This document shows, piece by piece, positions 40,201-51,241 of a DNA stretch of 64,000 nucleotides (position 1 is its first letter; each line of letters opens with the position of its first letter). Location: contig NC_061136.1 in NCBI RefSeq assembly GCF_905220365.1, positions 8,411,702 to 8,475,701 on the forward strand, in the 5' to 3' direction. The translations under genes were made by a program, and so were the position numbers. Under the pieces are notes generated by a model. The model worked only from the letters and a program-made list of their open reading frames with translations. It ran no database searches and had not been told where the DNA came from. The DNA is from Vanessa cardui (taxonomy: Eukaryota; Arthropoda; Insecta; Lepidoptera; Nymphalidae).

Positions 40201-41437
40201 GTAATTATATTTTTAACCGTCCTCAAAAAAGAAGAAGGTTATCAATCGACTGTATTTTTTTGTATCAATTTACAGGACCGTCGAGTATTACACGTATTTG
40301 AATATACTATTATCAGTATAGTTGTATACTATTTATGTTTTAGAGGCTGGTGAAGGATTTCGAAGTATTCGTAAATTTCACCGAGGAAATGAGTTGGCAA
40401 TTACCATTGAATAAGCTTCGTTACAAGTGTACACTATAAAATCCTCATGCTAGACTTTGATATTCATTTGAAAAATCATTTTCAAATCGACATAAATGTA
40501 TGTACTTTATATTTTCTGCTTTATGTTTAGATTAAATTTAATTTACACACATGTTCTGATCTCTTCGAAAAAGTACAGTCAGAGTAAGAAAATCTTCGTC
40601 AGTTTTTGAATTAATTCCTTTGTCGTCTTAATATTCTTAGTACCTTTTGAGTCTAAACATCAAATCATTGCGACGCAATATGTCATCCTCGATCCGTAAA
40701 ACAGATTATCGCTCATACTGAGCACACGAAAATAGATCTTCAGGTGACGAACCTTTTCTTACGCCGACTGTACATTATGTTCACTGAAAATGCTTTCAAG
40801 CGCTATCGTTACGTATTCAAATTTCAAAGAAAAATGTTCTATCATTCGATTATATCAACCTATTGGGAGGATGTTTGGATTTCTAATAGTGTTGAAGAAA
40901 ATCCTTGGAGGTCTTCCAATGTTTCGAAAGAAAAAAATCTAAGATTAGATAATACCAACAGAAATAATTATATTCATTTGGATAAGTATTTGATCATTTT
41001 TATTGATTGGAAAGGGTGTTGTAGCTTCCTACAAAGCTGATGTGAATTATATGAAAAACCTAATGAAATAGTTCGCTAAACAATTAAATAGAAACCACTA
41101 GTGTGTTACCACTAGAAATTAATACTCGATCGTTTATCACGTTAGTCTTGTAATAGTTAGCTACTATTTATCTGTAAATTAATATGGACTGATTATTATA
41201 TTTCCAGTTGACAAACAAAAACCTAAAGGATAATTCAAAGAATTAAGTATATTTTAGTCCTTATATATCTTTCAATTTATTCTAGATTGACGAACATAAC
41301 ACAAGAAGAGTCGTTTTAATAGTTTATTACAAAATTACTTACGGTTTTTGTGTTTTGTCATTATAAACGTACTTATAAATAAATAATAAAATTTAAAACA
41401 CGTACAACGTGCATTTACAGTACTCTTTTTAATCTTA
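37241..41437. other. Intergenic region between tau and Mlc1
   Basis: Four kilobases without a supported gene. It holds a tRNA-like SINE head at 38579-38650 ('ggcctcgttggtctggtcgc', 'cccgggttcaatttgg'), a small type B head remnant near 39664-39695, and a 'tgggcggcagtgaccactta' repeat fragment near 38427-38450. Mlc1 3' UTR occupies the right edge; the nearest plausible poly(A) signal for the long Mlc1 form (AATAAA, minus) is at 41444-41439. Confidence 0.5.
38579..38650 (+). mobile_element. tRNA-like SINE head (third type)
   Basis: A box 'gttggtctggtcgctagtag' and B box 'gggttcaatttgg' are recognisable. The type ('cggcctcgttggtctagtgg') is widespread in Lepidoptera from memory. The copy is diverged and its 3' boundary unclear. 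Confidence 0.5.
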
Positions 41438-41595
41438 GTTTATTACGTAGAGTCATTGACAGATTGTACAAAATGTATTAAATTGTTGTTTCGTATAAAA
41501 AGGGGTATTCCGTAACGAAGATGGTGTGTACGGCGATGCGATTTTGATGTAGTCGGGGCTGGCGCGGCGGCCGCGGATAATACGGGTCCGGGGGC

Positions 41596-44500
41596 TTAGC
41601 CCTCTGCGGGCGCCGCCTCCGCAGCCGCCGGCGCTGCCGCAGGCTTTGCTTGAGAGCCCTGCCAACCCGCAACCATTTTTTTGAGGAAAGCTGTAAATCA
41701 GAAAAAAATAAATTAAATACTGGTTTACAACATCGAATGGTATTTCTTAACATTAAAATAGCTACATTATGTATGTTTGCAAGAAAAAAAAATATTATTA
41801 TTATTTTTTTTCTACATAATGTAGCTAACTTTTTAAAAGTAATTAGTAAATGTAGATCACTGAATAGAAAAGTTAGAGACAGTATCATAGAAAGAGAAGC
41901 GTTTAGATAGACAAGTTACGAACATCACTTAAGATTTAAAACATTGACACAATAGCACATAAAAGATTTGCTGAAAATAAAGATTTTTTAGGTATTATCC
42001 AAATAAATAGAAACATATGTAAGCATTTTGCACAAGAAGCGAGATATTTTTGCCCCAGCTGCTACGGTATGTAACTTACGATCTTGATCTTATAGCTAAA
42101 GATATGACGTTAATTGTGGTCCTCTACGCCATCACCTTCTTCAGGAATGCTGTAAACAATAAGTCAGACAAGGGTTCACACAGACGAACACAAACACAAA
42201 TTTACTGAGGGGTCTACAAAGAAATGTCCTTTCAGTGTCCATCGGAATTTATAGGAACGATTATTTAAAATGGTATATATTATAATCCGTTGACATTTTA
42301 AATACGTAATGAAGTTTTCACATTAGGGATATGTATATGGGGTTAAATTCTAGTAGTACAGTCCATAAGTACGTTCTACTACATAAAAAGATGTTTTTAA
42401 TTTAATTTCATGCTTATTCTCAAATATACTCTACAATTATTTTTAAATACTATAATAATGAAATAAAAAACAATGTAAAAAACCACCACTGCCACAACAA
42501 TCGCTGAAATGGGGTCAAGATAAGGTGAGCGGTAATTGTATGAGTATATAATGTGTTTAAATATGTAACAAAAAGTATTTAGTGTATAATATCAATGTAA
42601 CGTAACAACTCTATTCAGAATAATCAATTAATGACATTCGAAGTTTTATGTCGCTTTATCATTTAACTTTTTTATATTTATTTATTTATGTATTCTGTTG
42701 ATTTGCATGTATTTGACTGCTGTGATAAAGCAAAACCACCAGTCGTTAACAAAATGGCTATTAAATAGCCAACTGATACTCACATGCGTATGGGATCATG
42801 CCGTCATCATCTTCAGGGTCCATGCAGTCCTTTGTGATTTCTGCGACTTCACTGTCCTCGAGCTTCTCACCTATTTATAGAAATATAAATATGTTAATTT
42901 GAATACCAGACTAACAGTAGAAAAAAATGTTAGAAGCATTTAATGCTCTGCCAATTATGCCATTTACCGAATATTCCCAATGCAGGAAATGAATCGAAAC
43001 GGTGCTCTACTTTAAAATTTTCTATATTTAGCATATCAAAACGTGCATGTGTGTTCTGGCAAATATCCAAAATATATTTAAATTGCTCTTCAATTCCATT
43101 TCAGAAAATAAAAGACAAATAATATTTAAAAAAAAACGTTTTGACAAGTCACTTCATCCATCAATATCCTTCAAAGATTTTAACTTCCCAGAGAAAATTC
43201 TTTTACCTAAAGCAAGAAGCGTGTGTGTGAGCTCAGCGCCAAGCATAAGGCCATTTTCGTTCTTGTCGTACAGCTTCAGACATTCCAAGAAGTCCTCATA
43301 GCAACCCTGGTCTTTGTCTTTCTTGCATTGGCTGTAGATGGGAAGGAACTCCTCGAGCTACGAAATTATAAAGCGACATAAGTACTGTATTTTAATTTAT
43401 AATTGAAATATTAATATTTACCATTTCAATTATAATTAAGAAGTTTCATCTTTCAGATCAGTTCTTGAAAATGATGTGGCTAGAAATATTTTTGTGAAGC
43501 ACAAAAATGTAAATCAAATATTATCTAGACATTACTATAATACATATGAAAATAGTACCGAAAGCATTTTCTCGCCCTTCTTCTTGGTGCCTCCGAGCTT
43601 TTCAATGGTGGCCAATGTGGGGTTAGAGTTGAGTGCCCTCAGGATGTCTCCAAGGTTGAAGGCATCGACTTTGCCGCTGCCATCGAAGTCGTAGATGGAG
43701 AAGGCGAAAGATGCCCCTGATTCATAATAATAAAAAAATTATATCTTTTTACTATTAAATTAACTTATTTCCCAAAGAAACTTCTTTATTATTATATAAT
43801 TAATAATAATATAATTGTCTGTACCTACTGCACACTAAGTAATCGTATGTAACATACATAATTACTAAATAATTGTTTACGGTATCGTACTAATAACATA
43901 ATCTCACATTCGTGTATCAATATTGAAGTCTTTTTTCTAAAACATGTAAAAGTTTACTAAACATTTCATTTTAATTTCAAGATAAATAAAACCCAAAAAT
44001 ATGATAAATGTTTAAAAACGCCATGGTTCAGGTGTCACAGTGGGCGGGCGTGGGCGAATCCGCGTACCTTTGCCTCCACATGTTCAAATTTGTTCAGTGT
44101 GGACCCATTAGTCACTGTCTAATTATAACTCAATTGTAGTTTATTCGAATACTGATATTCTGTAATGTTATTTTTCATTAAAAGATTTCTTTCTAAATTC
44201 TCGTATGAGAAGTGAAAATACTATGATTCGAAACAATTATTTCAGTAATAAGCTAACTAATTATTCATAATATTCAAGTTTAATAACTGAAACCTCGTCT
44301 AAATTATTTGACCTTGATATTGACTTACTAAATGAAGTCAAAAATTGTTATGAAAATTAATTTACTAAAACAATTTAATAATAAATTGCATTCATATCGA
44401 TTCCACTATAAAATTTTCAAATCATTAAAAGTTGTAAGTATGGCGCTTTCGGTGAAATTCGAGCGCAGTTTCTCTGTTTGGGCGGGCGGCAAAGTTGGAT

Positions 44501-45153
44501 CACGTGACGCAAGAGTTAAATTTGGAACGCAACGCTCGCGCATAGTGGCCGCACCACTGCTGCCGATATCTCATAGCAACGCGAACCTTTTATGAGAACC
44601 GTTCTATACTTAGATTTACGATTATGTTTCTCCTAAAAAAATATTCGTAACAAAACTTTGAAGACACGGTAAAACATGACGAACTATATTGTTAATCAAA
44701 AATATGAAAGTGTAGTTATTCTTCGTAAATTATCAAGATTTACAACAACATTATTTTTGGTGTAAATAGAATTAAAAAAGTAGAAGTACTCACTTTCAAC
44801 TTCGTTCTTGCTGAGGTCGCTCTGAAAATGATCAAAAACATTTTGTTACTTTTAATTCATAAGCATGATAAAGGTAGTGTAAAGGGTGTTGTAAATATGA
44901 TTACATCACAACACTGAATAATTACTCTATCTGGTCGGTAAGGAAGGAACTTAATTTTTCCACTATTTATTAGCACATCACTGACTTATATTTTGTTAAA
45001 TTTTCTGTGCTCAAACGTAAGGCTTCCGGTCTGCGGAATTTAGCACATAACGTCAACGCGAATAGTATATTGCACTTGTTATATTTTCATCCCATTTTCA
45101 ACAGCACTGAACTCCTTGTCACAGTTTCACTTCTTTTAGATATAACTCACCAT
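41596..45153 (-). CDS. Mlc1: Myosin essential (alkali) light chain, long C-terminal isoform
   Basis: Exons 5' to 3' (minus): 45153-45151 (ATG alone), 44821-44794, 43716-43559, 43357-43207, 42870-42784, 41690-41596. Phases agree and give 173 aa. The protein begins MSDLSKNEVERASFAFSIYD. It has an EF-hand loop at about 20-31 (DFDGSGKVDAFN, position 12 Asn not Glu), the insect motif LEEFLPIYSQCKK, a second loop at about 94-105 (DKNENGLMLGAE), and a degenerate third near DPEDDDG. The long tail is SFLKKMVAGWQGSQ followed by an Ala/Pro/Lys-rich end. Essential light chains wrap the myosin lever arm in muscle. Splicing the initiator codon alone to the next exon, with a short leader, makes exon 1 easy to miss. 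The degenerate loops suggest weak or no calcium binding. Confidence 0.96.
41759..41827. promoter_or_regulatory. Hairpin upstream of the Mlc1 long terminal exon
   Basis: TAGCTACATTATGTA at 41759-41773 and its exact complement at 41813-41827. The 39-nt interior is itself partly self-complementary (A-rich then T-rich). On the minus strand it lies in the intron 69 nt before the exon at 41690, between the two alternative terminal exons. A role in exon choice is conjecture; a small MITE is the alternative. Confidence 0.45.
42124..42149 (-). CDS. Mlc1: Mlc1 alternative terminal exon (short C-terminus)
   Basis: Acceptor attgtttacag precedes 42149. In the phase-1 frame left by exon 42870-42784 it reads SFLKKVMA and stops (TAG at 42126-42124), giving a 150-aa isoform. 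The downstream exon 41690-41596 begins SFLKKM in the same phase, so the two are mutually exclusive or skip alternatives. Drosophila Mlc1 likewise produces two C-termini by tissue-specific choice of the last exons. Confidence 0.88.
44440..44590. other. GC/CpG-rich segment in Mlc1 intron 2
   Basis: About 150 bp with many CpGs, a CACGTG E-box ('atcacgtgac') and gggcgggcgg stand out from AT-rich flanks. A second small GC patch with 'gggcgggcgtgggcg' lies at 44041-44056. No splice-supported frame. A muscle enhancer or internal promoter is possible. Confidence 0.35.
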
Positions 45154-45558
45154 TTTGTGTGGTGTTAGTCGGTTCCCTCCCGGTCTTCACTGGCAGACGT
45201 TCAGACAAGAAGTGGGGCTCGGCAACTTTTCGCCGGACTGTTTTAACTGACTCAGATGGCGCTCTCGTTTGGATATTTGAGATTTAGCCCAGGAATCCGC
45301 AACCGTTCTATTTTCAGCGGAGTTGAACCGTGCCGATGGTATCTTCAGACACTACACGAGCTACTAAGCGAGAAAGAGACATGAAGCTTTTCTCGATACG
45401 TAGTCACTCCTATTGTAATTCTACATTTACGCTATTTCGATCTAATGTACATCATGTATATACGTCAGGATTCGAAGGTGTTCGTACACCAATGCAGTTA
45501 CGGCATAAAAGGTGTGACACTGGTGACAAATGATAAGGCAAACTCATATAAGCATTTT
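45154..45558 (-). promoter_or_regulatory. Mlc1: Mlc1 5' UTR and promoter interval
   Basis: Only about 400 bp separate the Mlc1 start codon from the poly(A) signal of the upstream gene, so Mlc1's core promoter is probably here. The first ~100 bp (to about 45260) is GC-richer and should include the leader. No TATA box is clear. Confidence 0.45.
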
Positions 45559-45615
45559 TTTATTTATAATAATTGATACATTGTAATAAATACCAACTTT
45601 TGTTAATTATTCAAA

Positions 45616-48200
45616 TCAAAACTCATCGTTTTCGTTGACATTCATCTTGAAGTCAAAATCTTTCCAATGAGAAGAATGAACAAGAGCTTCGTTAACAGTG
45701 TTAAACTTCCAAACGCCTGATCTTGAAGGGGAAGGGGTGCTTAAATTTCGGTTGTCAAGAAGACTAGCTGCTCGACGACGAGTATCGGGCGATAGAGGAC
45801 ATAGACCTCGAATTGAACCGCAGACACGAGGTCCCTAGAATTTCATACAATTACACTGACCGGTTCAAAATACAGAAATAAAACAATGAATAGTAAAACA
45901 AAAAAAAATGTTACCTTGCGTTTTCCAAAAAGTTTTTTCCGCCATAGCCATCCACTTAAGCATGATAAAAGTTTCGCTCCCTGATTCCGACAGCGGCGTA
46001 CAATGTTACCCTTTCGTGAACCAGTACCGGTAGTTGATACTCCTGATACCGCTTTTAATTCCTTTGTAGACTCCTAAAATATGAAAAAAAAATGTCATGT
46101 ACAAAATATAGATTACCTGTGCAGATTCTTAGAATAATAACAGTGTTAAATATAAATATATTTGTCTATTGTTACAAATAACAGAAAATGTATGTATTTA
46201 ATTCACAAAGTAGAATATCAAAATGCAAATTCTCCGAAATATTTATAAAATAATCAAATATATGACATATTTTAAGATTAAAATAAGATATATTCTACCT
46301 CATGGGTAGTTACGTTGTCTTTAGAAGCGGCGACAGTTATTAAATCTATTTCCTCCAAAGAAGCTACCTTCGAATCTTGTAAGATAGGTTCGTCCTCTTC
46401 TGAATTTTGATCATAATCACCTAAAAAAGTAATTTAATTAGTTTATTGAATTTTAGATTTTTTTTTCTTTTATTTTTCAAGATTTCACTTACGATTCATG
46501 GTTAAGAATGCATTTTCATACAACGCTAGATCATTGTTATCCATATTTTTTATAGTTTCGTTTAGATTGCACTGTAATTATCATCAAATTAAAAAGTGTC
46601 AAGATATAGATACTTTAATCACATAAATTATAATTAAGGATGAATAAATGTACCGTCAGTTCTTTACTTGTAGAATTTTGGATATCGTCCAGTACTTTGT
46701 TTTCATTAGTATTGTCATAATCACCTCCAAAATAATCGTAATCTTTAGGAAATTCGGTGAAAAGAGCATCGTTCAAAAACGAGTAACTTGAATTTTCTTC
46801 ACTGTTCACTTCGAAAGTATTCGGTTGATCTTGGATATTTTGTTGCTTGCATTCGACATTCTTTTTATTAATTTCTGTTAAAAATTCTTCAGATCTGCTA
46901 TTTTTGTTTTCCATCGTGTATTGTGTATCGTTAATAATTACATTCTCAACATTACTCATATCAAACAGATGGTTTATAAACATTGATGTGGATTTACGCA
47001 ATTCATAGGGCCCTCTCTAAAAAAGACTTATAAATTATAACAGGCTGTTTAAAACTATTCAACTTATTTTATAGAATATATTATATATTTAGAGATGTGA
47101 TATAAAAATGTTTAATACTTCTAAAATAAAATAAAACACTCTACATAAAAGATTATTTTGATGAAATCAAATGTTTTTAAATATTCCATAACCATTTGAG
47201 AAAAGAAACAATAAATCTAAGTAGCATTGAACGAATTATCTAATAGTATAATTTCTGATTGTCAACATATCAGGGTGCAATATAAATAACAGATTTGTTT
47301 TCCCATTTAAAGGCAAGAACTATAGATATTTAAGAAAGAAGTATTTTCGTTGGATATCAGCCAACGTATAAGATAGTATCATTTTACTTACCACTTCCAA
47401 CTCTTCATCACCTTGACCCATAAAACTTGCTTCGTTTCTAGATTTTGTGATCATATCTGTCAAATGATGACAAGTTATCTTGTGATTGATTACTTCTTTT
47501 ATTTATCAAAATTAGAAGTGAATGCAAGGTTTATGAAATACATACTTTCTATCTTTTGAGGTGTCGAAGTCACGACGGTATTTTCTTGGTTCTCGTACTC
47601 ACTGTCATCTTTTGAAACAACAAAAGTCAATTCATCATTGTAAGTCTCATCCCACCGATGGTTTCGATTTTTTTTTAAATTCGATATACAATATCTCCAT
47701 GGCAGACCTGGAATAATTTCTAACTAGTGAAGTTTTTCATACCAAAATTTTAAACTTATGTATGTAATAAAAATACATTGCGGCGATACATAAATCATAA
47801 AATTTTCTAATTTTTATAAAAATATTGTTTCTTACAATGATCAATGTACCAACCAGAATCTTTAGCATTATTAACTATAAAACAGGCCTCTTCTAAAACC
47901 TGGGTAACAAGATGGACAGCTAGTAAATCAGCTAATCGAGTATCGCTAGATGCATCTTCCTGATCTAAAATACATATTGGGTATATTAATGCTAAAAGGC
48001 GTGTCTATTTATTTCAACTTATTTACATATACGATATCTGTGCTTATCGTGTGCAACAAGCGCCAGTATCGCGTAAGATGAAGAAAATCTATAAATAAAA
48101 AATAAAGAACAAGGCAAATAATATTGATTATAAAAAATAGAGTCTTCTTTCATCTACAATTAAAACTAAATCAATATTACTAACCGTCTTGATTCGTCAT
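45616..48200 (-). CDS. Uncharacterised nine-exon protein with an AKAP-like RII-binding helix
   Basis: Exons (minus): 48200-48185, 47964-47836, 47707-47546, 47456-47392, 47016-46654, 46571-46493, 46420-46299, 46073-45915, 45834-45616. Every junction is GT-AG and in phase, giving 437 aa from MTNQDDQEDASSDTRLADLL to a TGA after NVNENDEF. Residues 16-38 form a predicted amphipathic helix; AVHLVTQVLEEA (21-32) exactly fits the published RII-binding pattern of A-kinase anchoring proteins. A CLPWRYC segment and an Asn/Asp/Glu-rich, low-complexity middle follow. Then comes a basic, tryptophan-containing stretch (LSGWLWRKKLFGKRK) and a conserved-looking C-terminus with SPDTRRRA, a possible kinase site. 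AATAAA lies 52 nt past the stop. I do not recognise the family; a PKA-anchoring role is inference. Confidence 0.83.
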
Positions 48201-50430
48201 TTTTACAGTTATTTGTGATTTACAGGTATTTTAAATTATAATTACAAAATGTCATGAAAAATAAAAGCTTTTTCATTCGGCCAGACTCAACATACACATT
48301 AATAGTTATTTATTTATAGATATTTTTATTTTTAAATAATGTAAAAGGAGATTGACTATTAATAATTGGTAAAAGTTTAAGCAATAAATCTTGTAGGTAT
48401 TTAATTATTTATGAATATTTCTAGTAGCAAAATAAAGTGGAGTCATTTTTAGAAATTTAAATAAAATAAAAAAAAAGTATTAAAGTAAATCGTTGTGTGA
48501 AATATTATGTTCCGATTTTCTATATAGATTCTGTAATATTGAATTATTTTCTACGTAACTAATCACCGGGACGAAGTTTACATAAAGAGCATTATTCATT
48601 CAAAAACACCGTCGCTATTTCTGTAACGCCCAGCCAATCGCTATAGTATTCTTTAGCCTCGAACTATTTTAGCCAGTTTCTCGATTGTACTGTGGAAAAT
48701 CTATGTATAATATGTTTATAAGTATGCGTTGCTTATAAGACAGTGACAGTTTAGCTTATGAAAAAATGGGGTGAAGTTTTCAATTATTTTGCCAAATTAG
48801 ACCAGTATGACTTTTTTCCAGGAGGACATCCTCCTCCATTATTTAAAGTAAAGGGTAACAAAAAGTATACGGTTTTCCAAGCGCAGATTACCATTAAAGG
48901 ATTTCCACATTGCATTTAAAATTTAAATGGGCATATTTCCTGAGCCCTCCTTCCTTAAATTATAAAAATTATACCACTTACCTTTACCTACCTTCAAAAT
49001 ATTGTTCGTTAATTAATTGATATTATTTAATAATAGTTTTTTACAGGTACAACAATAAAGTTTCAGAGTATTTATTCGGTACTATCTACATATCAAAACT
49101 ACGGTACTTCTGGTTACTGCTACCAACAATGCATACAGAAAAAAATTATGAAAGCGATGTTTATAGTTTACGATTATTCTCGCTACCAAATATTTTCTGT
49201 AATATTTATTGTACGGAACTGAAATCCAGCAAGTCTTTATATATTTTGATGTTGTGAGGTCATTCCATTTTCTTGATATAAAGTCCATCATTTCTCAATG
49301 TAGGTGACGTGAATCCTCTTGTTGTATTGGAAATTAAGAATTAAGAATCAAGAATAACATTATTCTCAAATCTGCAAGTGTTTCTTTATTATTGCCAGTT
49401 TATAATTCAAATACGATTACAGTCAAGCTGTTACAATTAACCTTGTTAATCCTGGGTTCGACTCCCAGACTGGGTTTCAGACAATGAAATCAATTATGTT
49501 TCTTTGTCGAGTAATTTTCCGTATTAATTATCGGAATTATGAAATTGGTAATGATATTATTCGCTCTAATATTATATAATTTCCCTATAAGCCTAGGTAA
49601 GCACGTGTGAAAATTAGATCTAAGTATTTATACTTTAACATGTGTGCATTCTTATAAATTAATAGAATGCTTATGTTTTTTTAGTTATTTTAATATATAA
49701 ATCTCTATCTGTTATAGTTATACAATTACTTTGACCAATTAACAACGTGTATCCTAAAATATAAACAACGAAATAAAGACAAAATAAGTAATTTCCATCG
49801 TAAATAAGCTATCATAATATGAAATTACAATTACTTTCTCCCTTATCATATTAGCATGTTGATTAATACTTAGTTCATAATAAATATTAAAAAGGGGAAA
49901 TCAATTTATAAAGTAGAAAACGTTATTGCCGGCACTCCCTGTTAGGCTCTATTTATAAATTGCTTGCCACCGTGTGAACATAAAGCGACATTGTTAATTC
50001 TATTGGGTAGTCAGTTATTTACAACCAATTAAGGAAATGTACCTTAAGTACCATACGGATTTATTTTTGTGCGATGATACGATAACACATAGGACAGTGT
50101 CCAATGAAACATTCTATAATCTGATACTAGAAGTAGTTATTTCTATACATTATAATCTAATAAAATAATAAGAAGTAGTTATTTCTATACACTATATGGA
50201 TCTATGTAAATTATGGGCTGAAATAAATGATTATTATTATTATTATACATTATAATATATTTGTTTTGGGTACAGAAAGTTACCCCGGACAACTTGAAAA
50301 TTGTTAATACAAGTAACTAGGATCAAACTGATGAACACGATATTGGACTCCTTATCACGAATCTTATGAAATCTATTGACCTGTATATTCGTTAATTAGT
50401 TCAAAAATAAGTTATTGGCCCAGATCATGC
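48201..50430. other. Intergenic region upstream of the AKAP-like gene
   Basis: This is the head-to-head spacer between the minus-strand unknown gene and plus-strand unc80. It is AT-rich with no supported gene. A tRNA-like B box remnant ('cctgggttcgactcccag', about 49450-49467, continuing 'gggtttcagacaatgaaat') marks a SINE fragment. The unknown gene's promoter must lie near 48200-48400, but no core element is obvious. Confidence 0.5.
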
Positions 50431-51090
50431 TGCCATTTTGCCCGTTTCTATGACAACGGGAGGCTGCGGTGCTGCTGTTCCGCGACTATCTGCGCGCACA
50501 AATCAATGGAATCTCTATAGGGTTATCACAATTCGTTTTTAATAATTATTTAAATATAGTACATATCTGTGAACTTATTACCAAGGTACATATATTCGAT
50601 TAGTAATTTTAATGTTATTTGTGTAATAGAACTTTAAATAAACAAATACTTTCATTAAATAACATATGTAAAATATTTGATCACAATAAGAGCTTTAAAA
50701 ATTATTTAGAAGTAAATTAGGATAATTCGTATTTTAAGAAAAAATAATTTATCACAGATATCTTATTATAACCATATAGAAAATAAACATTTATAGGCAT
50801 TATAAAGTTGACCAAGCAATGAATTGTATAAACCCTAAGTCTTCGTCTCGAAGCGAATGCGCAAAGCCTCACTCTCGGCCGAACCTCCCTTCGGTTACTC
50901 GCGACAGTCTTCTGTCCCGTGTCATTACCACGTACCCACCTTACAGTTACGACCTCTAAAATGTAAACAGTGCTCCTCAAGTATAAAATGATGTGACCTA
51001 TTTTATTATTGAGCAATTTTGCACATAATTTATTACAATTATTTGCTTCATTTATTGCACTTTAAAATGGATGTAAAACATAATTTATAG
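50431..51090 (+). promoter_or_regulatory. unc80: Putative unc80 promoter and non-coding first exon
   Basis: Two GC-richer patches (50436-50503 and 50836-50956) precede a perfect donor (ttatag followed by gtaagt at 51091). A non-coding exon ending at 51090 would splice over a 126-nt intron to 51217 (acceptor aaattag), 25 nt before the unc80 ATG. A 7-codon upstream ORF (51067-51090) ends exactly at the exon end. Transcription start not determined. Confidence 0.4.
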
Positions 51091-51241
51091 GTAAGTTCTT
51101 AAGTATCTTAATTTATTTAATTAAACATATTATAAAATATTAAAATTGTAGCAATATCAACAGTTCTTGCATCGTCCTTTTAATTATAAAATATTTTTAT
51201 TTGAAAAATAAATTAGACCATCGGAAGCATATCTTGCTCAT

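Noticed and set aside
40744..41040. 98-codon plus-strand ORF upstream of the Mlc1 3' end
   Set aside because: No recognisable domain, splice sites or promoter, and composition like random AT-rich frames.
41478..41888. 136-codon Arg/Pro-rich minus-strand ORF
   Set aside because: Crosses the acceptor of the Mlc1 long terminal exon in another frame; the Arg-rich part is the shifted reading of the Ala-rich tail and its GC-rich 3' UTR.
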